Below, piece after piece: positions 1 through 9,400 of a DNA stretch of 64,000 nt; position 1 is the stretch's first letter; each line of letters starts with the position of its first letter. The notes under the pieces are model-generated. The model was not told where the DNA came from and did not search any database. It worked only from the letters and a program-made list of their open reading frames with translations. The DNA comes from Nitrincola sp. A-D6 (lineage in GTDB: Bacteria; Pseudomonadota; Gammaproteobacteria; Pseudomonadales; Balneatricaceae): assembly GCF_000764495.1 (NCBI RefSeq), contig NZ_JRLB01000024.1, forward strand, positions 6 through 64,005, given 5' to 3'. The translations under genes were made by a program, and so were the position numbers.

Positions 1-107
1 AAAAGCTTTATGGCTTGAGAGGGGCTAAGTCCTATATCTTCGCAAACATTAGTGAATGCTAGCTTGGTGTCGTGGTCTATTCGGGTACTCAGCATTTCAG
101 TCTTCAT
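1..107 (-). CDS. RelB/DinJ-type antitoxin, N-terminal part (cut by window edge)
   Basis: Reading the minus strand from the ATG at 105-107 gives 35 codons that run off the left edge. The peptide begins MKTEMLSTRIDHDTK and continues with a segment ending GLSPSQAIKLF. This is the ribbon-helix-helix N-terminus typical of RelB/DinJ antitoxins: a short basic strand, then a helix and a GLS..QAI.LF turn-helix. Such antitoxins bind their own promoter and neutralise a RelE/YafQ-type RNase toxin, whose gene would lie outside the window. Toxin-antitoxin pairs are common stabilising cargo of cassette arrays, which fits the neighbourhood. The family call is by motif only. Confidence 0.6.
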   Translation of the reverse strand, partial: MKTEMLSTRIDHDTKLAFTNVCEDIGLSPSQAIKL

Positions 108-285
108 AATGCCACCATTTGCTTGGCTATGTATTACAAATGCATATCAAAGTGTAGCAAGTGCCTGACGAATTGAAAACAATAGGCGTCTGCACTACAT
201 GCAACAGCTATCTCGGTATTCCCCTGCGCTCGTTGCAATCGACCGTTTATGGCTGGCTCGTCAGGGCGAAAATCGCGAGGTATTA

Positions 286-519
286 ATGACTACAGATATT
301 AGAATTTGTTTTGTGGGTGATTCTTTCGTCAATGGCACGGGGGATGAAGAAGCGGCGCAGAGCGTGCCGTACATTGATATTTTTTCGTCCCTGGTGTCTG
401 AGGATTCATACAAGCTTGAGGTGATGAGCAATGACGGTTCACATCCTGGAAGCAGCAGCTATGTGAAAATGGCGCAAATAATTTCGTCGTCGCCAAACTG
501 GCGGTTTTATGCGCCCTGA
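286..519 (+). pseudogene. SGNH/GDSL-type esterase with a large internal deletion
   Basis: The 77-residue reading frame starts with the block I signature of SGNH hydrolases (DIRICFVGDSFVNGTGDE, containing the nucleophile GDS). It jumps directly to what is normally the C-terminal block V (SNDGSHPGSSSY), where the DxxH pair supplies the catalytic Asp and His. Intact family members are around 200 residues, so roughly 120 residues between the blocks, including the oxyanion-hole Gly and Asn blocks, are missing. The frame stays open across the joint, so this looks like an in-frame deletion rather than a frameshift. The ATG at 286 is preferred to the upstream one at 199 because it begins exactly where family homology begins. 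Esterase activity is unlikely. Confidence 0.6.
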
Positions 520-609
520 AAAATCATGCAGGGCGTATGGGCTGGAAGTAGTTTGCTACAGACTCAACCCTTTGAACATCGTGGCTAGCAGTGCTGTTTC
601 GAATCTCCT

Positions 610-868
610 AACAAACCTTGCAACAATTAACCTGGCCTGTTTTAATCCATAACAGACAATATGAATATACTACGGCTGTAATATGACACAGGCCGTGCGG
701 TAGCCTGCTCGATGCTCACGTAATTTGGGTATTGATCTTGATAGCCTATTTACCAACCGGTATCAAGGCTGTAGATGTGATGGAAGATAGATCCCCATTG
801 GGGATTTCCAATTTAAGTGCAGGGTTAGTCGTTTTTGTATCGTGGTCTTTGGGGCTAGGATGTAAATG
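610..868 (+). repeat. Direct repeat R1, leader of cassette block 1 (attI-like candidate)
   Basis: This stretch aligns with 17335-17649. Shared segments include the opening AACAAACCTTGCA, the central GCGGTAGCCTGCT, CCAATTTAAGTGCAGG, and the 3' end GTGGTCTTTGGGGCTA followed by GATGTAAATGTTA. The 17 kb copy is about 56 bp longer in the middle. Similarity stops right at GTTA in both places, after which different genes follow. Integron insertion cuts within a GTT core, so the repeat could be an attI-like or leader region with a promoter, or a duplicated cassette end. No integrase gene flanks it. Confidence 0.5.
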
Positions 869-889
869 TTAACTGATACGAGGATAATA

Positions 890-1219
890 ATGAATAACCC
901 GCTTTCAAATCTTAAGCTGGATTATTGGTATCATGTACTGATTGTGTTAGGTGCATTGTTTCTTCTTACGTCATTAACAGTAAGTCTAGAAGGCGTTGAT
1001 AATAATACTGTTCAAGTTCTTAGTCTGGCATGTATTCTAATTGGAATTGGCGAATGGGTTAACCATCCCATTCTTACAGAAATAGTTCCTCCCAGTAGAA
1101 GTGTTCCTAGTGGAGGAGAGTTGATTAGCCATCCTAGAAATAACTCTATAGTTGGAATATTATTTGACAGCATAGGTTTATTTATATTGGCACTTGGCTT
1201 ATATTTGCTGTTTTTGTAG
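890..1219 (+). CDS. Small three-helix membrane protein, first gene of a cassette
   Basis: A 109-residue protein with three hydrophobic segments at about residues 12-34, 43-60 and 88-108 and a short polar loop (PPSRSVPSGGELISH) between the second and third. No known family was recognised. The ATG at 890 is chosen over the one at 866 because it has an AGG Shine-Dalgarno at the right distance, whereas the earlier ATG overlaps the repeat/cassette junction itself. It is followed after 12 bases by the SLATT-like gene and then by a 49-codon gene, all in the same direction with their own ribosome-binding sites, so the three probably form one operon and one multi-gene cassette. AT-rich relative to the backbone, which suggests acquisition. 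Confidence 0.55.
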   Translation: MNNPLSNLKLDYWYHVLIVLGALFLLTSLTVSLEGVDNNTVQVLSLACILIGIGEWVNHPILTEIVPPSRSVPSGGELISHPRNNSIVGILFDSIGLFILALGLYLLFL

Positions 1220-1231
1220 AAGAAGGTTTTT

Positions 1232-1723
1232 ATGTATCAGAATAGATATTGGAATCAGCTAAAAGAATTAAAAGTTCATGTTTTCTATTTGCAAAACTAT
1301 GCTGTTCAACAACAGCAATATGATCAATGGATTAATATTTTTCTTGCTGTTACGTCTTCAACAAGTATTGCGGCATGGGCTGTTTGGAAAGACTATCAGT
1401 TTGCTTGGGCGCTGATAATCGCGGCATCTCAAGTAATTACAGCAGTCAAGCCTCTGCTTCCGTATAGGAAGCGTATGGCTGCTCTGAATTCTCTGGGAGA
1501 TGAAATTTCAAAATTATCTCTTAGTTCAGAAAGGGATTGGTATTTTGTTGCTGAAGGGAAATGGACTGAAGAAGAAATCCATAAAAGATGGAGTGACTTG
1601 AAAGAAAAGTCTTTTGCGGCTGAGCGCAAGTGTCTTAGTGGAATTGCGCTACCTAAAAATAGGTCTGCACTTGAAAAGGCACAAGAGGAGGCAGATCTTT
1701 ATTTGGAATCAACGTATCAATGA
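1232..1723 (+). CDS. SLATT-like two-helix membrane protein
   Basis: A 163-residue protein: an N-terminal helical segment rich in Y, Q and L, two adjacent transmembrane segments (about residues 33-50 and 54-72), then a charged, mostly helical cytoplasmic tail. This layout, with a YWNQL start and a short turn between the helices, is what I associate with SLATT-type proteins, which occur in bacterial conflict systems and are thought to form pores or sense at membranes. The SLATT assignment is by architecture, not by a diagnostic motif. It has an AGAAGG ribosome-binding site and sits between a three-helix membrane protein and a small basic peptide. Together these may act as a small membrane-targeting defence or toxin module; that is inference. 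Confidence 0.5.
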   Translation: MYQNRYWNQLKELKVHVFYLQNYAVQQQQYDQWINIFLAVTSSTSIAAWAVWKDYQFAWALIIAASQVITAVKPLLPYRKRMAALNSLGDEISKLSLSSERDWYFVAEGKWTEEEIHKRWSDLKEKSFAAERKCLSGIALPKNRSALEKAQEEADLYLESTYQ

Positions 1724-1735
1724 AGGAGAAAGTAA

Positions 1736-1885
1736 ATGCCTGATGAAAACGAAAAAATATCAAAGTGGAGCAGTGACGGTCGGGCGGTATTAAATAGGCA
1801 GTTGCCACCTACAAAAACAAAAACACCGATGCCTACCGTGAAGGCCGTTAAAAAGGAAAGTTCTTCTGAAGGGAAGAAAAGTTAA
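1736..1885 (+). CDS. 49-residue basic, proline-rich peptide
   Basis: ATG at 1736, TAA at 1883-1885, with a strong AAGGAG ribosome-binding site seven bases upstream. The peptide begins MPDENEKISKWSSDGRAVLN, carries a QLPPTKTKTPMP segment and ends in a lysine/serine-rich tail. It has no transmembrane helix and is probably disordered. It lies 12 bases after the SLATT-like gene, and its stop codon overlaps the first bases of an attC-like hairpin, so it is the last gene of the cassette. I do not recognise a family. The good Shine-Dalgarno and fixed position argue that it is translated. A role as partner or regulator of the two membrane proteins is possible. Confidence 0.55.
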   Translation: MPDENEKISKWSSDGRAVLNRQLPPTKTKTPMPTVKAVKKESSSEGKKS

Positions 1886-1947
1886 CGCTTGTAAGCTGGG
1901 AACCGAGAAAGCTATGCTTTTCGGTCACCAGCTTACAAGCGTTATAG
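1881..1947 (+). other. attC-like recombination site
   Basis: AACGCTTGTAAGCTGG at 1884-1899 is perfectly complementary to CCAGCTTACAAGCGTT at 1928-1943. Inside it ACCGA/TCGGT and AAAGC/GCTTT continue the stem with one unpaired G. The ends read TTAAC and GCGTTATAG, matching AAC/GTT cores of integron attC sites, and the extrahelical base is typical of attC bottom strands. It sits directly after a stop codon and before the next gene. A terminator is less likely because no T-run follows. Confidence 0.6.
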
Positions 1948-1972
1948 CTCTCTCAGATTCATCGGAGCACCT

Positions 1973-2299
1973 ATGAAGTATCAGTATGTTAAAGGTCTTA
2001 TCGAAGAAGCAATTGATGAATCGTGTATTGGTACTTGCGGTGGCAGAAAGCGACTACTGAGCACCAGTGATGCAACATCAAGTTTGCTTGATGTTCATTT
2101 CCCAAAAGAATTGCTTGCAGATTGGAAAGCAATCCAAGCTCAGATGACAAAATTCGGTCCTCGAACAAATTTTGAAGAAAATATAGTCGAAGGTGCTATT
2201 GTTCATACAATGGATAAAATCAAAAATAAAACAACGAATAAAATTGCCAAAGATATATTCAAGTTGCATAAAAATTACAGTTGGATTACTGAATTATAA
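1973..2299 (+). CDS. Hypothetical cassette protein, 108 residues
   Basis: A soluble, lysine-rich protein with no signal peptide, transmembrane helix or motif that I recognise. It contains a CIGTCGG pair of cysteines near residue 20 that could bind metal or form a disulfide, and a basic helical C-terminus (DKIKNKTTNKIAKDIFKLHKN). It occupies its own cassette, starting 26 bases after one attC-like site and ending on another, degenerate one. AT-rich codon use sets it apart from the backbone. A well-spaced GGAGC lies upstream of the ATG. Function unknown. Confidence 0.5.
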   Translation: MKYQYVKGLIEEAIDESCIGTCGGRKRLLSTSDATSSLLDVHFPKELLADWKAIQAQMTKFGPRTNFEENIVEGAIVHTMDKIKNKTTNKIAKDIFKLHKNYSWITEL

Positions 2300-2376
2300 C
2301 AAGCCGCGTCATTCGGGGCCTAAGTTCCTTGCGACGCTCGCCAGTTCGCGCGCATGGCGCGGGGCACTATTACTTT
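2295..2376 (+). other. Degenerate attC-like site
   Basis: Starts with TATAACAAGCCGCG right at the end of the preceding gene and has an imperfectly complementary CGCGGGGC near 2358-2365, with further GC-rich pairing between. The right-hand core is degraded (ACTATTAC rather than GTTRRRY). The position between two genes of the array supports an attC origin; sequence support alone is weak. Confidence 0.35.
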
Positions 2377-2417
2377 TACTGGATTCTGCAAACTAGTCTC
2401 TGTTTAAATAGGTAAGT

Positions 2418-4076
2418 ATGGATAAATTAAAAGAGCTTCTAGCAAAAGGTTTTTTTCCTGTTCAGTTGCCTCCTGGGTTTACGTCAGAACCTTACGCAAG
2501 TAAATACAAAGAATTTCAAGGCCGCTGGGGAGCACAAAAAGCACCTGATTGCAGAATGGAAAAATTCTCTGTAGCACGCTCATCCTACTATCGACGTATT
2601 ACTAGAATTATCAACCCTGTTGGCTATTTTTTTCTTGCTAAAGAAATAGTTACTTACTGGAGTGACATACAAAAACACTATCGGAAGAGCAAAATATCAT
2701 TAAGCATTCCGCAAATATCGCCATCTCTAAGAGCTATTCAGCTAAGTAAATTTAGTGAATTATATGAAGCCAAAATAACCAAGTCTACAGGTTATAGGTA
2801 TGTGTTGATAACAGACATATCGACTTTTTTTCCAAGCATATATACCCACACCATTCCATGGGCTTTGCACGGAAAAGTTGAAGCCAAAAGAAATTCAGAA
2901 AGAAGCGCTATGTATTTCGGCAACATTCTTGACCAAAAAAGCATGGGGATTCAAGATCGCCAAACTATAGGTTTGCCGATTGGGCCAGATACTTCACATA
3001 TTATTGCTGAAATTATAGGGGTGGCAATTGATATTCAGGTTAAAGAAGCTCTTAAAGGTTGGCCGCAAGGTTTTCGGTATGTAGATGACTACTTTTTATT
3101 CTTCGATACAAGAGAGGACGCGGAAAAATGTCTTGCTCAGCTCACAAAGTCTATAAGTAATTTCGAGCTTCAGATCAACCCTGCAAAAACAAAAATAGTC
3201 GAGGTTAAAGAGCTTGTTGAAGAAACATGGAAGTATAATCTAAAGAAGCTTGATATTTCAGATCAAAAGAAGAAACAAAGAGATGATATACACAATTATT
3301 TTGAGGCCCTATTTTCCTTGGAAGAAAGGTATACAGACGAGAGCTTAGTTAAGTATGGATTAAAAAAAATCTCATCGCGAATAATTAAAAAATCAAACTG
3401 GGATGTGTTCGAGGCATATTTGCTTAAGTGTGGATTTTCTTTCCCAAATACCCTTCAAGTCATTGCAAATATTCTTTCGACATACAATTATTACAGCTAC
3501 AATATAAATAAGGATGCCATCCAAAGATTCTGCAATAATCTTATAAAAGTTCATGCTATATCTGATCATCATAGTGAAGTATCCTGGCTCCTGTGGATAT
3601 GCAAGGAGTTAAAACTAAATATCAAGAGGGAAGTTATTAGAGAAATTGAGGGGATGTCTAGCTCTATTTGCGTTCTAATTGTATTGGACTTATATGCATC
3701 TGGAATCATCAGAACAAATATACGTGCTGATTACTTGCGGCAATTTTCGAACAAAGAGTCACTTTATGCAGATGCTTGGCTTTTGTCATACGAGGCCGGA
3801 AGACGTCTTTGGCTTAAAAATAGCGACTCAAATTATATTAAAGATGATAATTTTTTTGGGGCTCTTCATAAGCTAGGGATATCGTTCTATGATGACAGTA
3901 AATCATGTAGGCCGATATTTGAATTGAAAGACGATGAACATGAAATCGATCTTGATGCACTTTTTGATCGTGATGGGCATATCGAAGATCATTTTGAGTT
4001 TGATGAAATGGATGAGGAATACTTTGACTCAACTGAGAGAGAAGATAGGGAGTCTGAGTGGGATGATGAATTGTAG
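2418..4076 (+). CDS. Abi/UG-type reverse transcriptase (possible DRT defence protein)
   Basis: A 552-residue RNA-directed DNA polymerase. Motif A is [11 protein letters not shown] (catalytic Asp 133), motif [11 protein letters not shown] (185-194) and motif C YVDDY (Asp 223 and 224), all intact. The N-terminus [12 protein letters not shown] and the GPDTSH motif are of the kind seen in abortive-infection and 'unknown group' RTs rather than group II introns, retrons or DGRs. The 300 residues after the palm are helical and of unknown fold, and the last 45 are strongly acidic. No fused nitrilase, protease or primase domain is visible, no maturase domain, and no retron ncRNA was recognised. It forms a single-gene cassette and ends one base before an attC-like site. 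Such RTs protect against phage in several known DRT systems; the exact type cannot be named here. Confidence 0.8.
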   Translation: MDKLKELLAKGFFPVQLPPGFTSEPYASKYKEFQGRWGAQKAPDCRMEKFSVARSSYYRRITRIINPVGYFFLAKEIVTYWSDIQKHYRKSKISLSIPQISPSLRAIQLSKFSELYEAKITKSTGYRYVLITDISTFFPSIYTHTIPWALHGKVEAKRNSERSAMYFGNILDQKSMGIQDRQTIGLPIGPDTSHIIAEIIGVAIDIQVKEALKGWPQGFRYVDDYFLFFDTREDAEKCLAQLTKSISNFELQINPAKTKIVEVKELVEETWKYNLKKLDISDQKKKQRDDIHNYFEALFSLEERYTDESLVKYGLKKISSRIIKKSNWDVFEAYLLKCGFSFPNTLQVIANILSTYNYYSYNINKDAIQRFCNNLIKVHAISDHHSEVSWLLWICKELKLNIKREVIREIEGMSSSICVLIVLDLYASGIIRTNIRADYLRQFSNKESLYADAWLLSYEAGRRLWLKNSDSNYIKDDNFFGALHKLGISFYDDSKSCRPIFELKDDEHEIDLDALFDRDGHIEDHFEFDEMDEEYFDSTEREDRESEWDDEL

Positions 4077-4148
4077 TGCTAAAATTTTTTGCACCGCAAA
4101 AAATAACTTGCTGGTGCACGCCATTTTCCGGTGAGCAAAGCGTTAGCA
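4077..4148 (+). other. attC-like site after the reverse transcriptase
   Basis: TGCTAAAA at the left and GCGTTAGCA at the right form the outer cores. TTTTTTGCACCG pairs with CGGTGAGCAAA with one unpaired base. It begins immediately after the RT stop codon and ends three bases before the next ATG, exactly as an attC should between two cassettes. Confidence 0.6.
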
Positions 4149-4150
4149 AT

Positions 4151-4585
4151 ATGGGGGTATGCTTGGTTCAGAATTACATGCTACAGGTTGGAAAAGAAAT
4201 TGGAATAGTAAAAGATAACCCGCGTTTACTCGTGATCGTATCCCATTCTTTTGTCGAGATGATGGTGAAAAGCTTATTAGATTATCACATCCCAGAAGCT
4301 AAACTCAAAAATCATTATCAACGGCTAGAAATACTCAAACAAAAATCAGTTATTGATGACTTCCAATTTAAGCTATATGACTGGTTCCGTGAGTTAAGAA
4401 ATGATGCTGTTCATACGCCAATATTTCGTCTAAAAGATTCAGATTTTCATGCATTGCATAATCTGGTTAAAAAGGATCAGCTTGGTGTTGATAATTTTCA
4501 CAGCTTTTCATTAAAGCTCATCGCTGAGCTTTGGAATAAAAATTTAGATGTACTGGGAGAGGCGTATCTTAGTAAATATTGCTAA
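4151..4585 (+). CDS. HEPN-like protein (RxxxxH motif)
   Basis: A 144-residue, all-helical protein. Residues 79-88 read FRELRNDAVH, giving the R-x4-H signature of HEPN domains (Arg 83, His 88), which in active members forms a metal-independent RNase site. The preceding helix with VSHSFVEMMVKSLLDYHI resembles DUF4145-type HEPN proteins. The ATG at 4151 is chosen because it follows the attC end; the frame continues upstream to a GTG at 4076, but that stretch is the attC itself. It is its own cassette next to the RT cassette, so co-function is not implied by operon structure. HEPN proteins are frequent toxins or defence effectors; without an identified antitoxin this remains inference. Confidence 0.55.
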   Translation: MGVCLVQNYMLQVGKEIGIVKDNPRLLVIVSHSFVEMMVKSLLDYHIPEAKLKNHYQRLEILKQKSVIDDFQFKLYDWFRELRNDAVHTPIFRLKDSDFHALHNLVKKDQLGVDNFHSFSLKLIAELWNKNLDVLGEAYLSKYC

Positions 4586-4678
4586 CAAGTTGCTTAATTT
4601 CGTTCCGGCTACAAAAAACGAGGCCTCCACGGGAGTGCCTACGCTGCGCTGCGGCAGCCCATTAGCAAATCGTTATGT
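4581..4678 (+). other. attC-like site
   Basis: Left end GCTAACAAGTTGCTTAA pairs with right end TTAGCAAATCGTTATG, with TTGCTTAA/TTAGCAA as the inner boxes and a GC-rich variable middle. The 98 bp length is within the usual attC range. It starts inside the stop region of the HEPN-like gene. This is one of the most canonical sites in the window. Confidence 0.7.
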
Positions 4679-4829
4679 GTACCCAATATCAGCTAACGAC
4701 TGACAGCAGCCCGTAATTAAAGGGGCTGAGAAAGTCAGAGGGATCTGGTCGCTAGTAGCTGCTCCAACAACAGCACCATCAGCTTCTAAAGTAGAGGATT
4801 TAGATGAAAAAAATTTGGCAAGCGACTAA
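4679..4829 (+). other. Remnant of a coding end between cassette array and STAND gene
   Basis: A frame open from about 4700 to the TAA at 4827-4829 encodes a tail containing GAEKVRGIWSLVAAPTTA and ending EDLDEKNLASD. It has no plausible start codon and looks like the C-terminal end of a lost gene, left when something was inserted or deleted at GCTAACG (4693). An alternative nine-codon frame starts with the ATG at 4804. No ribosome-binding site was seen for either. Confidence 0.3.
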
Positions 4830-7800
4830 ATGAGCATCGCAGGAATACTCTCCAACCGTGGCGATATTTATCAGACACTTGTTGCCTTCGACTGGGCACT
4901 AACTGTCCTGTCCGATCTCGAATTTCAATGGCTTGAGATAGATTCTACAAACTATCTGGTAGATGATGTTGTAATTGGAAAATCAGACGGTTCCTTGATT
5001 TGTTGCCAGTGCAAAAAGAACCAAGCCAATTTCAGGGCATGGTCGATAGCTGATCTTGCAGATGAGCTGGACAAAGCGGCACTAGCGCTGGCTAAAAATA
5101 AACAAGCTCAAGTCCGCTTCTATTCGCGTAGCGAGTTTGGATCACTCGCTAAACTACGTGAATACAGTACCCTCCATGCCAATGAGGCTGATTATCTTGC
5201 GAAATTGACCAAAGAACATAGGCAAACAAATAGCGACTTGGCCGCTCGCATCGCCGATCAGGTGCCCAATCTTTCCACGTATGAATTCCTACACCGTACC
5301 TCTTTCGAGATCAGCCCAGATTTTGATCGCATGGAGATTTTACTACGAGAACGTTTGCACCAAATGGCAAGTAACTCAGATGTTGCCTTCAACGCTCTCT
5401 GTATGCGACTCGATAAACTTGGTGGTCGTGTGGAGGACGGCAACCTGTCCGCCTCAACCCAGCATCGACTAACCAAAGACGACATCAAAGAAATTCTTCA
5501 TCGCTCGGGCGCAATGCTGGTTCCGAGCATGGACATTTCAGAGGTGCGAAAATCGTTTGCCAGCACTTCGGTCATTGGCAGGCATTGGCATCGGGACATT
5601 GCCGGGCAGCGCATTTCTAGCCCAGTTTTGGGCGAACTCCTAGCAGCTATCGATGCCAAGAAACGTTCCATTTTGCTTACGGGTCTGCCTGGTTCTGGCA
5701 AAACCTGTGTGATGTTGAGCCTGCAAGAAGCACTAGAACAGCGTATGCAAGTCCGATCTGACCTGGTACCACTCTTTATCCAATCACGCGAATTCGCCGA
5801 CCTTGCAGCGGCGCAGGATCGCCAGGCACAGGGCCTGCCAGAGCAGTGGTAGAACAAGCTTCCCGTTTAGCTGAAGACGCACATGTTGTCGTAGTTATCG
5901 ACTCACTCGATGTCTTATCCATCGCTCGCGAACACAGCATATTGACGTACTTTCTGGCACAAATTGATCAGTTGCTACTATTTCCCAATGTTACCGTTAT
6001 CACCGCTTGCCGCGACTTCGACCGTAAATACGATCGACGCATCGCTGCTCGGCAATGGGACTGCGAATTGCAGTGCCTGCCGTTGGACTGGGAGTCTGAA
6101 ATTGTATCGCTTCTTTGCAAGCTTGAAATCGATTCGACGACTATTGATGCCGCCACCCGTGAACTGATCCGTAATCCTCGCGAACTTGCTCTGTTTGTCG
6201 AACTGGCGCAACGTGAAGGCAGCTTCAACGTAGTGACCAGCCAAGCACTAGGACAACGCTACCTCGATACCATCGTGAAGGCCGATCCCACGCTGGGGGA
6301 CACAGCGATGCAAGCAATTGAATACATTGCCGATGCGATGCTGAAATCTCGCAGTCTGTCTATTGCAAATCAACGCTTCAGTGCTTCACAGGACATCCTG
6401 CGACGACTACACAGTCTCAATGTACTGCTCGATACCTATGATGGTAAATTGACGTTTGGGCATCAAACTCTACTAGATGTACTGGTGATTAGTGGCGCCC
6501 TACGCCGGGGCGTCTCGCTCGATGAGTTCGTCCAAGGCTTGCCTCCCGTTCCCTTCGTACGGCCGAGCATACGTAGCTTTGTTGCACAGTTGGCGACGGG
6601 AGAACGCCGCGAATTTAGGAAGCAACTGCGGACAGTATTGACAGGCAACTCCGCCTTCCATATCCGTCGCCTGGTTGCCGAATCATTTTCCCGACAGATA
6701 CCTCAGGACGATGACTGGCCGCTGATACGAGATTTACATGCCAACCATCGCGAGGTGTTTCAGGTGATTTACAACCAGGGATCGTTGGTAGAGTGGCATC
6801 ACTTTTGGCTTTCTTATCTGGTGCCCGCATTGAAGGAAGTGCACGATGCCGAGGGGCTGACAACACATGTTCATCGCATAGCGCAGTGGGCAAATGACGA
6901 TGCTGCTGGCGTATTGGCATTCTGGATGGATGCAATTGCTTTAGATTGGCTGGACGGCAATAGAATTTCAGAGCAGTTAGTTTTTTCTTTATCCGACTTT
7001 CGAACAGAAAATTTATCACTCGTTGCACCTTTGCTAGAGCGACTACTCAGTATGCCGAAACCAGACCATATTTTATTGGGACGTACTGTTGCACGTAGTG
7101 TCAATGCCGGCACTATTGATGACAAAGCCCTATGGCGCTATATCGCTGGTGAGATCAACGATGATGATATATTGAAATTTCATTTTGATAATAAACTGCA
7201 TTGCCAACCCCATGAGTTTGGTGAAACAGATGAGAGTTTCCTGAAGCAGCGGATGGCGCAATCCACCGCGTTACTTGATTTGGCACTGAAAAAAATCGAA
7301 CAATGGAGTCAACTCCGATCAACGCGTTATGGTGATACCCGAATAGGCTATCGCAGTGAATTCCTGAGTGAAACTTCTTATAGTGACACTCACACGCAGA
7401 CCGATCATGCATACATAGATAGTGAACGTGTTCTACTGGATGCCGTTGAAGCAGCCATTCTCAATCACGCTAAAAGTAACTCCGATTGGTGGCAAAGTAA
7501 CCGAGAACGCTTATGCTTTAACCACGAAGGGGCATTGTGTTACTTCGCCATCCTCGCTTTCATTAGTAACCCAGAGGAAAATATAGACCTGATCGGTCAC
7601 CTATTATGCGACAGTAATTTACTTGAATTTGAGCTTTCTTATGAGTTGGGTGCATTGATTCAGACTGCATTTATTTACCTTGATAGCCATACACAAGATT
7701 CAGTCATGGCAACAATACAGGCCTTGTGGGAGGATGAGACGGTAAAGGGTGGGGAAACACGCTTATGGGCTCTGGAGAGGCGAGTAGAGTATATATCCAC

Positions 7801-9400
7801 GATACCATGCCATCTGCGTTCATCAGAAACCCAAGCGATACTAGATGCATACGAAAAGGTGTATGGGACATTCTTTCGACAGCCGCACATCTGCATGAGA
7901 GGCGGTAATGTGGCCGCCCCATTTTCATACGAGGTTCTCCTCAATGCCAGTGATAGTGGGATATTTCATTTACTCGCGCACTACACCGGACATGGCCGAG
8001 ATTTCGATGACCTTTTGGTCGGAGGTGAGCGAGAGGTCGGTTGGCAACTACGCGAGGCTTCATCTCGCCACCCATCCCGGTTCCTAGGTTTACTGACATC
8101 CCATTGGACGAATATTTCACCCGGATTTTGCAATGAGATCATGGATGGTATCGCCAGTTACCTGGCACATCGCTATGGAAACTTGCAAGCGAACACTGCC
8201 TGGACACCAATCGATGAGCCTGATGCACCTGCCTTGGTGAACCAAATACTTGATGAACTGGAAAGGCATCCCGCTCATTGGCAACTCAATCGCTCTGCAG
8301 CCAAGGCCCTGGTATCCTGTGCACATGTCATCCAGGATACACTTGCTGCTTCGCGGCTTGTGTTCTTGTCAATAGGCTTTGGAAAGCTTAGGGAAGAAAG
8401 CTCTACACGTTGGGATTCGGTCGATTTTCTTACTACTGGTATCAATATGATAACCGGGAATATCGTCGAAGCCTTGATGATTTTGGTCAACAACTTTCAC
8501 GAGCAGAGTATTGTACTACCCGAATTGTTACCCCCAACACTACTTAGATTTGCCAGCAAGGAACACCCTGCAATCCGTGCATTAATTTTGCGACGTTTGC
8601 CGTATCTCCAAAGACAGAACCCCGAATTGGGTTGGGATTTATTTGATCATGCCATGCTGGACTCCGTGGGTCTTTGGAAGTCCGCAGAACCTTGTCTGTA
8701 TTATGCCTATCACGGTCACTTCGATAAGGTCGCCCCTCTACTTGTACGCCTTCGCCATGAGGGCAGCAAGAAAGACATGGAAACTTGGGGACGAATTTCA
8801 GCACTGTCTGCCCTAACGGGACATCTCAATTTTGCCGATTTGCTTACAGAATTGAGCACATTGGATATTACCGAAGCTTGGCAGGGTGCAATAAGCGTTT
8901 GGACCTATCCTCAGAATATCAAAAAGCATCGTGAGCAATGCCTTACAGGTATCGAGACAGGACTAAAAACCGGCAGTGGTCATGCAGCGGTGGTTGCTCG
9001 ACATACCGGGAACATCTTTCGGGACAAAGAGCCACCTATCTCCATCCCGATAGAATTGATTCAATTGTGCTTTAGTGTGTTCGAACTCGATAGCGAAAAC
9101 AAAAGTCACCGGCTGTTTGGATTGGACGAGTGGCTCAACGCCATTTCACAACGTGATCCAGATATCGCATTGGCCACGACAGAAATTTATCTAGGTTATA
9201 TTAGTCGTACCAAGTCCCATTTTTACGATCATAACAATCAACTTGTTCAACTGGTGACCCGGCTTTTTGCCGAAGCTGAGGAACGTGAAGAATCTGATCA
9301 AGGTGCAATGCTTAAACGTGTGGTATCAGTGCAAGATTTGCTGTTGACACTGGGAGTTAATTCCATCAATGATTGGCTAAAGATGGCTGAGAGGCAATAA
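4830..9400 (+). pseudogene. Nuclease-STAND NTPase, Avs-like antiviral protein (one frameshift)
   Basis: Two frames join to a protein of about 1,523 residues. Residues 1-130 look like a Cap4/DUF4297 or Mrr-like nuclease: Glu 36, Asp 45-Asp 46 and Gln 60-x-Lys 62 fit the E/D...D...QxK restriction-endonuclease site. A P-loop ATPase follows, with Walker A GLPGSGKT (285-292) and Walker B VVVVIDSLD just after the joint. The remaining ~1,050 residues are a helical C-terminal sensor without a recognised domain. This order is that of Avs-type STAND proteins, which recognise phage proteins and then activate a fused DNase. The first frame ends QGLPEQW-stop at 5850-5852 and the second resumes VEQASRLAED; adding one G (TGG to TGGG) restores GLPEQWVEQ. 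A GTG at 5846 could also restart translation. TAA directly precedes the ATG at 4830. Confidence 0.7.

Noticed and set aside
2193-2396. 67-codon frame overlapping the end of the 1973 gene
   Set aside because: Reads through the degenerate attC and lacks a ribosome site.
4076-4150. N-terminal extension of the HEPN-like protein from a GTG at 4076
   Set aside because: This stretch is the attC hairpin; the ATG at 4151 fits cassette structure better.
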